In this document: piece after piece, positions 32,025-41,699 of the stretch
How the letters are laid out: each line of letters opens with the position of its first letter
Numbering within the stretch: position 1 is the stretch's first letter
Source: Tenodera sinensis
Taxonomy: Eukaryota; Arthropoda; Insecta; Mantodea; Mantidae
Direction: 5' to 3'
Assembly: GCA_030765045.1 (NCBI GenBank)
Contig: CM060963.1
Coordinates: 97,732,206 to 97,796,205 of the forward strand
DNA length: 64,000 nucleotides
Position numbers and translations under genes: made by a program
The notes under the pieces: generated by a model
Told to the model about the DNA's origin: nothing
What the model saw: the letters and a program-made list of their open reading frames with translations, nothing else
The model's database searches: none

Positions 32025-32731
32025 TGAGACGGGAACTTCTACGTATATATTTGTAATTTTAGATTAAGAATGTACATAAATATAAGATTTTAGATATAAG
32101 TATAACTTGGTATTGTGCAAAGAAATTGCCTTTTGAAAGTAGGTTGACCTGAACAAGTTTCTAAAGGCCTCTAGAACTAAAGAAATCAAATCTATGTCCT
32201 TAATTAGTCACATTAGAGTTCATTAAACAGTTAAATAATGTATCGAATGGACAGTATGGGAAATCGAGGTGCAAAGTGCAACGGTCTGACAGTTGGGTCT
32301 GGATGGCGATGTGCCCAGGAGTGTAAACCTCGTAGCGCTAAATAAGTATAGCTTCGCGCCAAAAAGGAACGTCGAGGTGGAAAGTGTAACGGTCTGACAG
32401 TTTGAGTCTGGGTGGCGATGTGACTAGAAGTGTAAACCTGGTATCGCTAAATGAGTATAGCTCTCGCGCCAAAAAGAAACGTCGAGGTGTGAAGTGCAAC
32501 GGTGATTAGTGAACGTAAAGCAGTTAGCAATCTAAGAGAGAAGCACCAGAAACTTGCTCAGGTCGGAAATTCGAGGCAAATGAAGTGTTGAAGAATAAAC
32601 TTAGTAAAAGCCTGTGTTGTGTTGTCATCTAACCTCGCGCCCGAGAAACATCCTCTCATGCCTACCTAAATCCGGCACCCAACGTCCAGAAACCGCTACA
32701 AACGGCGCATCCAAGTCACGATCCCGTTACA
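32025..32731 (+). repeat. Element 4 3' LTR with internal duplication
   Basis: 707 bp. Nearly identical to the 5' LTR apart from a tandem duplication of about 108 bp (about 32270-32485). Confidence 0.85.
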
Positions 32732-32738
32732 CATTAAA

Positions 32739-34396
32739 TCAAGGTTCCAAGGTACCACACGGTTTCTTGTATGGTCGAAGGAGTTGTTTATGCCATCTTC
32801 CCAGACATTTTTCATTTTTAACATCTTTTAATTCATAGGTATGATAACCAAATTTTGATATAATTTCTGCAGGACCTTTATATAACAATTCCATCCTTTT
32901 GTTCCTACCTCGCAAGGCACTTGATAACTTATGGTCTTTAACTAGTACCCAATCGCCTATTTTAGGTTCCCATTTATGTTTTCTACTCCTTTTCTTTAAT
33001 TTTCGCTTCTCTGCCTTTTTCTTGATTCGTTCAAAAGCAATTTTCGCTCTTTCTTCTTCACTTAACTGAATGTCATTAATTTTCAGTGTTTTTGGTACCC
33101 CGATCAATATTGGTTCTGGTTCAATTCCTAACATTAATTTTATTGGTGCAAACCCAGTAGTTACATTAATGGTGTGATTGATAATCTTTTCTATCAATGG
33201 ACAATATTTCACCCAATCCTTGTGATTATGATGTGTAAGTACACGTAAATAAATTCCTACATCTCGGAGGACACGTTCTGTTGGATTCCCTGATTCAAAG
33301 TATGAGGAACAATAATTTAGTTTTCTCGAGTCTAATGTCACCCTGATCTTCCATTGGCCTTATTCACAATACATAGGGGATTCACAAATTCTGAATTCAA
33401 AATCTCAATAACCTCATCTTCTAACATTGACTTTATAACTGCATCTACCTCTTCTCTTATTGTACTAGGGATAGCTCTCGCTTTATGTGTAAAAGGTTTG
33501 ATGGGTATCATCTCAAACGAATGAGTACAAATATTACATTTACCAGGTTTCTCAGAGAATACTTCTTTATTTCGGATTAATATTTCAAACAGTTTATCCC
33601 TCTGTTGTTCATTTAGTTGATCAGCCTGAGTTACCTTTTCCCTCAACAATTCTTCTAAGTCTTCACTACTCTCCCTATCATACTACCTAGTTGCATCAGA
33701 AAACCTCAAATTGTCTATGAAATCATTTTTATCCCATTCTACATTTTCTCTATAATCGACACTGTACTCTTTGACATTTACTTCAGTTAATTCCATAGCT
33801 CCTACTTTAACATATTCTACAAAGAATGTATCCCCTTGGATTTCTTCTTCCTCTTTTTCTCGTACAATAGTTTCTGAACTACTATCTTCCACAAAAGGCA
33901 CTATAATGGACTCATCTTCAACTTTCATTTTTAGAATCATGTTTTTAAAATTCACCACAGCTTCCCAGGCATAAAGACAATCACAACCTATTATAATATC
34001 TGTCACAAGTCTTCCTACAATCAGAAATAAAATTCCTAGTATTCTCCCATTTATTTCAATATTTATCATTGCTTGAAATTTTACTCTCTCTTTTCGTTTT
34101 CCCACAGCTAGCGAGCAATATATCCCATTAACTGGTAAAGACATTACTTTAAAACCACTACTTTGTAAATTATCATAAAAATTTTGTGAGCATACTGTGC
34201 TATTTGATCCCGTATCTATAATTGCATTGTATTGTTTTCCATTTACTCCAATTTTGATTTTAGGTGGATCTCCTACTTTTTCGTTTTCGTTGATTCTATT
34301 TTTCCATTCTCTTTTCTTTTGTATCATCATTTGCCTTCCAGGACTATTTATTTCCGAGTACTTATCACAATCATTACTAGGATACCCAGTTCTCAC
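32739..34396 (-). pseudogene. Element 2 pol remnant, broken
   Basis: Same domain order and the same internal deletion as Element 1 pol: protease DTGSNSTVC, RT entry, then SSYFESGNPTERV, integrase tail and GPY domain. Two lesions are visible. At about 33686 the sense codon TAC has become TAG. At about 33351 one T of a TTT run is missing, shifting the frame within the RT entry. Both lie after the protease, which remains open (33683-34396). Confidence 0.8.
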
Positions 34397-36321
34397 TGAA
34401 GGCGCGTTTGACCGGGTCTGGCGTTTCCCTGATTTTTAGGTATTGCTCCTGTACTATTTCCCGAATTGTTACTTCTGTTTTCCTGCATTAAATCGGGGTT
34501 ACTTCCTACCATGTTTTTGACCGTGTTAATGGCCTCAACCATTTCCGCATTTTCGGGGGAATTTCGTCCATTAGAATACCTTTCTCCCTGTCTTGGTGAC
34601 CTCGGTCTAAACTCATTATCTCCGTTTGTCCAATACCCATCATTTGAATTTCTACTATGTCCAAAATAACGTCCCCGTCTACCTCGATCAAATCTATTTG
34701 TATTCATATAATTCACCCTTATATTTCTTCCCCTTAGACTACCATTTCTATTTCGGTGATGCCCTTCCTGGTTATATCTACCTTGATTTTCCCACCGGAA
34801 TGATTCCATCCTTGGTACTGGTCCCTTATATCTTTCCCTAATCTCACTTCTATTCTGATAATACTGTGCCCCTTGCCCGAAAGAATTGACAGTTTCTTTT
34901 CCTTCATATTTATTTCCAAATGCGTGTTTTGGCTTATTGACTTCTAAGGCTGATAATAATTCGATCATAGCTGCAGTGCTATCGGGTCGGGCTATGATTA
35001 GGTAGTGTTGAAGCGTTTCCGGAAAATGTGGAGTAACTATATTTATTAGATCTTTTTCATCTAAGGGAGGATCCAACATCTTCGATTTTCTCGCTATTCT
35101 CATAAAATAGTTGACCATCGATTCCTCCGATCTAGGATTAAACTTTCCATTGCTTAATTCAACTCTAATATTAGCCTGCCTACTAGCTCCCCAATATCTG
35201 GTTAAAAAGATGTTCCTAAAGGTCCTGTAATCATTATTGTTACCCATAGAAAGGCCTAGCCAATTAGCAGCATTACCCTTTAGGCATTTTCTTACTATCA
35301 CCATCTTGTACTCCTCCGGTATACGTTTCACCGTGAAGTACTCTTGTAACCCTTCTAAAAAGGCTTTAGGATCATCTGAATCTTCATTTTCAAAAACTGG
35401 AGGTGTCATTTCATTTAAGACATGGTTAGGCCAATGTAAATTTGAATTGTCACCTGTCCCTGCACTATTTCTGAGATCAGAATGGGAATTACTGTTACCT
35501 CTATTTTGCATCGAAATGTCAGCTGATACATCTGGTATTGCCTCGTTTCTTGCAACTTCATTACTAAGATTGTTGTGATTACATGCATTTTCATTTAATT
35601 TCAAATTTTCTAAGGCCTCTTTTACCTGAGTAATTTCTGTTACTACCCCTTTTATTTGGTCTGTAACATCCTCCAAATTTCTAGCCTGCCTTGCACTTTC
35701 TACATCAGATCTTTCCATTCTAACTTTACACCCCTGTAGCTCTTCTCTAATTTCTTCCCTGTCTTTATCTAACCTTTGTACTACCTCTTCCCTTTGTTTG
35801 TCTAATCTATATGTTACTATTTCCCTTTCTTTATCTAATTTTTCACTCACTTGTTGACCTAATTTCTTTTCAGAATTCTTTACTTCTTGCCGTATTATCT
35901 CTAATTCTCCCTTAACCTGTTCTCTATTTTCTTTTACTTCACTACTGACTTTATTAATTTCCTCCCTAACTTCTTCCCTAAAGGTTTCTAAAGCTCTCTT
36001 CTGATTTTCCAATTGCATTCCCAATTCCTGTTGTCCCTTCTCTAATTTCTGTCCTAACTCTATACTAGTTTCATCTATCTTACTCATCTTTTCCATTATC
36101 TTTTGGAACATATTCTCTATTTCTGACATAATTGCTGGCCTTTCTGAATTACTACTAAACATTTCTGAACTACCTCTAGGTGTTTCTCTAACGTTCTGAT
36201 CTTCTACTTCTTGGCATATTCTGCTACCAATTACATTCTGATTATATTCTTCCATCCTAACTACACTTTTCTCAATTTCCGGACTCTCAAAACCTAGAAA
36301 ATCGCTATCACTGTGTTCCAT
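34393..36321 (-). CDS. Element 2 Gag
   Basis: Intact Gag from the ATG at 36321 (about 642 residues; the frame opens further upstream). It has the same layout as Element 1 Gag: coiled coil, capsid-like domain, RGG/RGRR-rich tail. It differs in the coiled coil, lacking the SQKIDENSKEL block and having an extra VVQRLDKDREE unit. The slippery heptamer GGGAAAC is retained near the stop. Confidence 0.85.
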   Translation of the reverse strand: MEHSDSDFLGFESPEIEKSVVRMEEYNQNVIGSRICQEVEDQNVRETPRGSSEMFSSNSERPAIMSEIENMFQKIMEKMSKIDETSIELGQKLEKGQQELGMQLENQKRALETFREEVREEINKVSSEVKENREQVKGELEIIRQEVKNSEKKLGQQVSEKLDKEREIVTYRLDKQREEVVQRLDKDREEIREELQGCKVRMERSDVESARQARNLEDVTDQIKGVVTEITQVKEALENLKLNENACNHNNLSNEVARNEAIPDVSADISMQNRGNSNSHSDLRNSAGTGDNSNLHWPNHVLNEMTPPVFENEDSDDPKAFLEGLQEYFTVKRIPEEYKMVIVRKCLKGNAANWLGLSMGNNNDYRTFRNIFLTRYWGASRQANIRVELSNGKFNPRSEESMVNYFMRIARKSKMLDPPLDEKDLINIVTPHFPETLQHYLIIARPDSTAAMIELLSALEVNKPKHAFGNKYEGKETVNSFGQGAQYYQNRSEIRERYKGPVPRMESFRWENQGRYNQEGHHRNRNGSLRGRNIRVNYMNTNRFDRGRRGRYFGHSRNSNDGYWTNGDNEFRPRSPRQGERYSNGRNSPENAEMVEAINTVKNMVGSNPDLMQENRSNNSGNSTGAIPKNQGNARPGQTRLQ

Positions 36322-36586
36322 TTCTAAACTATTTACACGTGTTTTTCTACTCACCAATATTTCATTTTTTTTTAACTGCACTTAAACTTGTTCACTACAC
36401 GTTTCACAGATGTTCACACGCTGGGCACCTTCTTGTCTGCTGGCTCGATGCTGATCTGGTCGTCTTGGGGTTGGTCCATTCTTTCGACGCCACACGTTGG
36501 GTCACCTTCTTGTTTGCTGGTTCTATGCTGGCTTGGTCGTCTTGGGGTTGGTCCATTCTTTCGACGCCACACGTTGGGTCGCCATT
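36322..36586 (-). other. Element 2 leader with duplicated primer-region repeat
   Basis: Sense strand begins AATGGCGACCCAACGTGTGG. As in Element 1, the unit of about 95 bp is present twice (36424-36580). Confidence 0.55.
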
Positions 36587-37326
36587 TGAAGCTATTTAGT
36601 CGTGGGTCGCTTCTCGTTGTCGTTGTGTCGCCCGTTGATTTGGTTCTTTCCCTCTAGCTCTGCTAGAGATCTCTTTATCTCGGGTACGCGCAGATGTTTT
36701 CGAATAGACTATCCAAGGAAACCTTTTATATATTATTTATTGCATCTTAGATATTTTCGGGAGCTATGCCGATTCTATATATAGAGGAATCGCACTCACA
36801 TCTGCACACCTCAACGTACCATACTGGTCTGTGTAGTGACGCTTTCTCTCTTACCCACGCTAAGAAACCGTTCCCTTCAATTTTGAATGTCATGACGTCA
36901 TCCAAGAAAGCCTCGTATCCAAAATGCTATTTCCTTTTCCCGCAATTTAGAAATGTCCCTTTCTATTATAACATGTTCTTTTATGAATTTCGAATATATA
37001 ATTACCTTTTTAGGATTAAACGATGTTTACTTTATATTTTATTAAATATATCGCGCGACTTTTAAGGTTGGTAGACTTGACTTTCGAACGTGTATTTAAA
37101 CTATGTAGTATGACGTCATGACTCGTTAATTTCAAACCAATAATGCGTTTATCCTACAAATTTAACGACTATTATTTACTCATATCTTGCTCACCTTACA
37201 ACACTTCCTGCTCTATTATCTATTTATGTTATTACTTAACACTTATCGCAAATCTCACATCCGGCAATTAAATTAAAACGTGTCTTTATCAAGCCCATTC
37301 GATTGGAAATCTAAATTTCGGTATCA
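36587..37326 (-). repeat. Element 2 5' LTR
   Basis: 740 bp, TG...CA. About five differences from 26631-27370, several of CpG to TpG/CpA type. Confidence 0.88.
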
Positions 37327-37330
37327 CCTT

Positions 37331-37935
37331 GTGGGTCCCGTTTTTGTTAAGGTTAAGTTGTTTCTCTCTAGTACTTGTAGTAGCAATTTTTTCTTTCTAT
37401 TTTCTCCAATTACATCTATGTTGAAGTCCCCCATCACGATTATGTGTTTATTTTTTATTATGCTATGTAAACAGTCTTCAAATATTTTAAGGAATTCTTT
37501 TTTGTTTGCCATTGGAGGACTATATACCCCTAATATTATGAGGTTTTTCTTTTCAAAAGTAACCTCTGTTGCAGCTAATTCACAACACATTTCTACACTC
37601 CACTTTTTACAATCAATATCTTTGTACTTTAGCCCATTTTTAACATATATTACCACTCCTCCACTTTTATGTTTTTCCCTACAAAAGCTGGGCCCTAGAG
37701 TATAATTTTTGTAATTATTTACCTTTATTTCTTCAGATTTAATGCCATGTTCAGAGAAAATGATAACGTCCAGCTGCATAGTTAGTACATTTTGCTCAAT
37801 TAGTGCCCTTTTGTTCGCAATTCCTTGAATATTCTGATGCAGTATTTTAAAGGTTTTTTGTTTAAGCTTGTTTTTTGTTACTGTGTTAGTTGTGTGATTT
37901 GGCTGATTTAGTAAATTTGGCTTAGTACTTATCTT
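37331..37935 (-). pseudogene. LINE C endonuclease domain (EEP type)
   Basis: N-terminal exonuclease-endonuclease-phosphatase domain of LINE C ORF2. Motifs in order: LHQNIQGIANKRA (Asn motif, upstream of the ATG at 37779), FSEHG (E motif), GGVVIYVKNG, LGVYSPP and MGDFNIDVIG (catalytic D/N). The domain runs into the Element 2 insertion and resumes at 26626. The conserved final SDH is read there as ISDHFGQ. The frame is open from at least 37860. Confidence 0.75.
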
Positions 37936-38026
37936 TTAACTTACCTTCATGTGTTTGTGTACTATTTTTATAATCACCTAATTTATTTGTACATGATATG
38001 GTATTTGCACTTCCCATATTTAGTTT

Positions 38027-38234
38027 CCCTGAACTTTACATAGATTTATTATCCTTTTCATTATTCTTCCTAGTTTTGAAGAACCTTTTCTATTTAGATG
38101 CAGTCCATCTCTACTAATACAGTCCTTTCCAATTTGCTTATCTATATCTACAAAAACGCACTTCAGTTTGTCACACATCCAGCAAATGTTTTTATTTACA
38201 CTGTTTATATAACTGAGATTAACGTCTCAGCTCA
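38027..38234 (-). pseudogene. LINE C ORF1 C-terminus, SGNH esterase-like
   Basis: The minus-strand peptide ends DCISRDGLHLNRKGSSKLGR...IINL then stop. The DGLHLNRKGxxxL box (catalytic D and H) is the signature of the esterase domain found in CR1-group ORF1 proteins. It is truncated at about 38234, where RTE sequence begins. The stop lies just upstream of the ORF2 endonuclease. Confidence 0.6.
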
Positions 38235-38641
38235 TGTAGCTCTGATGTCGCCTGTTGAAGTTCTGCCACGAATTTTGCAAATAGCATGATGTCATCAGCA
38301 AATTGCAAGTTTGTCAATCTTCTTCCATTAACATTAATTCTCCGTCTTTTCTTATTCCAGTTTAGATTTCTGAGTAGTGTTTCAAGGACACTTGTGCACA
38401 GCTTAGGTCAGATTGGGTCTCCTTGTCTAACACTTCTCTTTGTTTTGGAGATTTCTCTGTAAAGCTCTGTTGTTACTTTTGCATTGCTGTTTGAATATAT
38501 TTTTCCTATTGATCTTCTGTATTTTGGGTGATTATCCATTGCTGTTAGGAACTTCAGTACATGATATGCTCTACTATAATGATTCTCAATCTGTGGTATG
38601 TGTGTCCCTGAGAGATATGCGAAAATTTCTAGGGGGTACAT
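38235..38641 (-). pseudogene. RTE-type LINE, RT palm fragment
   Basis: Minus strand: IYSNSNAKVTTELYREI...KRSVRQGDPI, then after a disruption near 38405 LETLLRNLNWNKKRR...LTNLQFADDIMLFAKFVAELQ. The FADD box and RQGDP are RT motifs B and C of an RTE-clade LINE. Continues at 23930-24290 beyond LINE C. Confidence 0.65.
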
Positions 38642-38727
38642 GGCAGGTCAATAAAAAATTAAATGTTTGGTAATATGTGAAGATGAAGTATTTGAAGATC
38701 TATTATTTTGCAAACTTCTAAATACTT
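38585..38727. other. Possible hAT-type MITE fragment
   Basis: TTCTCAATCTGTGGTATGTG followed by a GGGGGTAC motif resembles the start of common hAT-related MITEs. The opposite end and target duplication were not found. Confidence 0.25.
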
Positions 38728-38822
38728 TAAATATTTGACATAGAAGCAATGTTGACAGTGAAGTTTCATTCATGTTGAAATAAGAAGAGTCACACTAATT
38801 TTTACAATTACTTCACTCACTT

Positions 38823-39533
38823 CACAAACACATACTGGACATAGCAGCATCCAATGGTTTCAATCCGGCAATGATAAATAAAATGCTAAAACATGGCACT
38901 AAACTGAAAGAAATAGCCCAAACAACTACCCTGCAGACAATCAAGGACACAAAATGGAAATACAAAAGGTTCACTTTTCATCCATGGGCTTTTAAAAAAT
39001 TTGATAAAATTTTCAATAAGGTGGACATCAGATTAGCTCCCCAAAACAGATACAGCCTAAACAATTTACTAAACAAACCTCTCAGGAATACAATCCCAGA
39101 CACACAAAAATCAGGAATTTACCAAATTAATTGTGAAGATTGTAATAAATTCTACATAGGCAAAACTAAGAGAAAATTAATCACTAGATTAAAGGAACAT
39201 CAGAGAAACATTAAATTTAAACAAACAGACAAATCTGCTGTATCACACCATTTTTGGTCAGAAAACCACAACATCGGTCAAGCCATAAATTTGTTAAAAC
39301 CAGTTTCTTCACCACTAGAACTCTCCATCTGGGAAAAAATATACATCACCAAAAACGCAGACGACATTATAAATTTTGACATCCTGCCAACAAACCATCT
39401 GATGGAGCTTTGCCTCTCTACCGATAGACGGCAGCAAGATGCAACCCTAGTAGATGTAGGATCCAACTTCAAACCTCAGTCACCATCTGCAGAAGATGAG
39501 AGAGACATCTCTCGAAAACGTTCCAGTTTTTAA
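38823..39533 (+). CDS. Penelope-like GIY-YIG endonuclease domain (partial protein)
   Basis: Open frame joining directly to the inverted terminal segment. The residues ILDIAASNGF...MINKML precede the ATG at 38871, so that ATG is not the native start. The nuclease signature is GIYQINCEDCNKFYIGKTKR with the second motif RLKEHQRN, then HFWSENHNIG and a conserved W-E motif (LSIWEKIYI). In Penelope-like elements this domain nicks target DNA and sits C-terminal to the RT. The RT is absent, making this a partial protein of about 236 residues. The frame is intact up to the stop at 39531. Confidence 0.8.
   Translation, partial: HKHILDIAASNGFNPAMINKMLKHGTKLKEIAQTTTLQTIKDTKWKYKRFTFHPWAFKKFDKIFNKVDIRLAPQNRYSLNNLLNKPLRNTIPDTQKSGIYQINCEDCNKFYIGKTKRKLITRLKEHQRNIKFKQTDKSAVSHHFWSENHNIGQAINLLKPVSSPLELSIWEKIYITKNADDIINFDILPTNHLMELCLSTDRRQQDATLVDVGSNFKPQSPSAEDERDISRKRSSF
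39488..39524 (+). ncRNA. Hammerhead-like core at the end of the Penelope ORF
   Basis: GAAGATGA (39492-39499), a perfect GAGAG/CTCTC stem with loop ACAT (39500-39513), then GAAAAC (39514-39519). It overlaps the last codons. The same structure is present in both arms of the copy at 262-1034. Confidence 0.3.
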
Positions 39534-39600
39534 TAAACAAGTGAGTGAAGTAATTGTAAAAATTAGTGTGACTCTTCTTATTTCAACATTCTAAATACTT

Positions 39601-39853
39601 CTATGAAAGGTGCAGACGTTTTCAAACTGTTAGATTCCTTTTTTTTTTCTTTTGAAAACTGGCTTGAGTAGAAAAGCTCTGTAGTGTATATTTATGGTGT
39701 CAAGGCCCTGAGTGGTCACATCACTGGACTGGTAGGCCATATGAAAAGTTTCACCTAAGTGTAACTTCACTCATTGTGTCCTTCACCATGAGGCTTTGGT
39801 GGCCAAGCACCTTCCAGATGAACTTAAGAGGGGGTATGCAACATATTTATTTT
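39601..39853. other. Unassigned sequence between Penelope copy and RTE fragment
   Basis: No recognised coding sequence. GAGTGGTCACATCACTGGACTGG at about 39711 is weakly A-box-like. Confidence 0.3.
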
Positions 39854-40830
39854 TTAAAAGGGTATGGGTTGGAAAGCAACTGATTTCAAAAGCTTTGTGT
39901 AATCTATGAATGCTAAGTATATGTTTAGGTTTAATTCTTGCACGTTTTCAATAACTTGGCTGATTGTATGAAGATGGTCTATTGTACTATACTGCATGGG
40001 AAATCTGGCTTGTTCTGTCGGTTGATTTTCATCCAATTCTCTGGTAAGTATATTTGTTATAATCTTCATAAATATTCTGCATAGATTAGATAGCAGGCTT
40101 ATTGGTCTTTAACTATTGAAAATCATTATTTCCTTTTTCATGGATTAGGGTGATGATACTTGTTTGCCATTGTTGTGGAATCTCCTCAGTAGTAATTATT
40201 ATTGAAAAGTGTTATTGTATTTGTCAGTTTTTTTGTTCCCCATTTTAGGTATTTGTTGATGATGCTGGCTCAACCAGCAGTTTCATTGCTTCTGAGGTTT
40301 GTTATGGCATCTTCCACTTCTCTATTAAGGATGCACAGTATTTCTTCTTCCCTCTGCTCTGTCTTTTGCATAGTTTGATAATTTGGGTTAGAAATTTAAT
40401 ATCATAGAGAATTCTGTGGAATAATTTAAATAAGGAAAATTGAAGCTATTAACAGTGAAGCAACAAAATTCTAATGTAAGAACAAATTAGAAACTAAAAA
40501 CTTCACAAAAGAAAAAAGGAACTTGCAACATTACTAAGATAAGTGAAGTTTTTAGTTTCTAATTATTCTTACTTTAGAATTCTGTAGAAGTTTGTGGCGG
40601 CCTCATTAATTATTGATCTATCTTCTTTCTGTTTTATTTTGTGGCCCCATCATCCAATACTTTCTACTTATTAGTTCCTACTTTATCCTTATAGTGGATT
40701 AATTTGTTTTCTATTATGTTTCACATCCATTTAAGGCTGTATTCTTGTATGTCCTTCCTATTTCTCTCTTTGTTTTTTATCTATCCTTATAGCACACTGC
40801 TAGACCTTCTCATATTTTGAATACAGAGGA
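39854..40830 (-). pseudogene. RTE-type LINE, RT N-terminal fragment
   Basis: Minus strand in broken frames: INEAATNFYR, LNREVEDAITNLRS, IPQQWQTSIITLIHEKG, then IITNILTRELDENQPTEQA...YSTIDHLHTISQVIE...IYLAFIDYTK. These are RTE-clade fingers and motif A. Together with 38235-38641 and 23930-24290 it forms one element spread over 17 kb by nested insertions. The short element at 40418-40575 interrupts it. Confidence 0.65.
40418..40575 (+). mobile_element. Short Penelope-type element with inverted ends, copy 2
   Basis: Relative of 13131-13331 (shared GAAGCTATTAACAGTGAAGC at the start and TTTTTAGTTTCTAAT near the end). Flanked by AGAATTCTGT at 40408-40417 and 40576-40585. The hairpin-GAAAC centre of copy 1 is missing. 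Inserted in the RTE LINE. Confidence 0.5.
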
Positions 40831-41107
40831 AGAGCTGGAATTCACCCCGACATTTGATGGAATGAGAATCAATCTGCACTCTGTCTTGGTTACTACCTGT
40901 GGCAAGCATGATCTCCAGTGATGAACTTACATGCAGAAAGAATTCAAAAGCACCTGTATGTGTTATTTACTATAGCCCGTTGTGTGAACTCTGAGACTTT
41001 TGTCTTCTTAATTTCAATTACTTTGACAAAAAAAAATTCTCAAACGAAACTGTGCCTTCAACATGGCAACCTGTTCTTATTAGTATTTAACATAAAAAAT
41101 TAAAAAT

Positions 41108-41320
41108 TATTTTGTTGTTTAACGATGCTGTCAATTGCCAGGATCACATCAGCGTCGCCGGTGTGCCGGAATTTTGTCCCGCAGGAGTTCTTTTACATGC
41201 CAGTAAATCTACTGACATGGAGCTGTCGTTTTTAAGCACACTTAAAAACCATTGGGTTCAAACCCGCATTCTTGGGATCAGTAAGCCAGCGTCTAACCAA
41301 CTGAGCCACCAATGTATTTA
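41108..41320 (-). mobile_element. tRNA-derived SINE S5
   Basis: Read on the minus strand: A box GGTGGCTCAGTTGGTTAGAC, B box GGGTTTGAACCC, then a body with CTCCATGTCAGTAGATTTAC and a GC-rich block ending near TCGTTAAACAACAAAA. The same family occurs at 42278 (minus) and 57308 (plus). Confidence 0.8.
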
Positions 41321-41513
41321 ACATACATGCCAGATGTGAAAAGACCATTAAAATACATGGATTGACTTTTGAATTGCAGCAACAATGCTGTAATAATCCT
41401 GTGAAACAGAGCCAGGCAATATAATTTATACCAGAGGTAGGTTAGATGCCCACCCTCCTCCCAGAGCAAGTGAAATCATCTGCCCACCCCATGCATGTGT
41501 GCAGTGACTACAG

Positions 41514-41687
41514 CAGGCATGTCAAACAGCACTCGCCAAGTGTGAAAATATTCCCCTATTTTCCCTCCCTTCAAATCGGAGAACGAGAAAAACAAAGCGA
41601 AAACCGGTTCTACTAGCGCGTGCTACTGCAGTTAAGGAGGGGTGGACTCCTCTCTTCACACCCTGGGAGTGATGTTTGACATGCCTG
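41514..41687. mobile_element. hAT-type MITE (174 bp)
   Basis: Perfect terminal inverted repeats CAGGCATGTCAAAC (41514-41527) and its complement (41674-41687) lie between perfect 8-bp duplicates GACTACAG (41506-41513, 41688-41695). CAGG-type ends and an 8-bp duplication are diagnostic of the hAT superfamily. It is too short for a transposase. It lies next to or inside the mariner fragment. Confidence 0.9.
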
Positions 41688-41699
41688 GACTACAGCAAC

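Larger units (their letters stand above)
28139..32731 (+). mobile_element. Element 4: Gag-only gypsy-like retrotransposon
   Basis: 4593 bp on the plus strand, flanked by CATT (28135-28138, 32732-32735). The empty site is visible in Element 1 at 17632-17635. LTRs begin TGAGACGGGAAC and end CCTGTTACA or CCCGTTACA. The leader starts AATGGCATCCCAACGTGG, very close to the primer-binding region of Elements 1-3, so it is a relative. One ORF (gag) is followed by 1.3 kb of non-coding sequence. It has no protease, RT, RNase H or integrase core, so it must rely on other elements. Confidence 0.85.
26631..37326 (-). mobile_element. Element 2: gypsy-like retrotransposon carrying Element 4
   Basis: 10,696 bp between duplicates CCTT (26627-26630, 37327-37330), inserted in LINE C. 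Both LTRs are exactly 740 bp and differ at about five sites by eye. It has the same organisation and the same internal pol deletion as Element 1. About 4.6 kb of its length is Element 4 (28139-32731). Its pol has a nonsense change and a one-base deletion, while gag is open throughout. Confidence 0.87.
38728..39588 (+). mobile_element. Penelope-like element, 5'-truncated, with inverted terminal segment
   Basis: 861 bp flanked by the 12-bp duplication TTCTAAATACTT (38716-38727 and 39589-39600). The first ~95 bp is the reverse complement of the family's 3' terminal segment, as seen at about 940-1034, and about 45 bp of it also matches this copy's own 3' end. This inverted-terminal arrangement is typical of Penelope-like elements. 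The body encodes the endonuclease part only, with no RT. Confidence 0.85.

Noticed and set aside
40800..40920. Extra DRC7 exon suggested by EEELEFTPTFDGMRI
   Set aside because: It resembles the family loosely, but there is no matching acceptor and donor in the correct phase, and exons 13543-13755 and 43187-43297 already join well.
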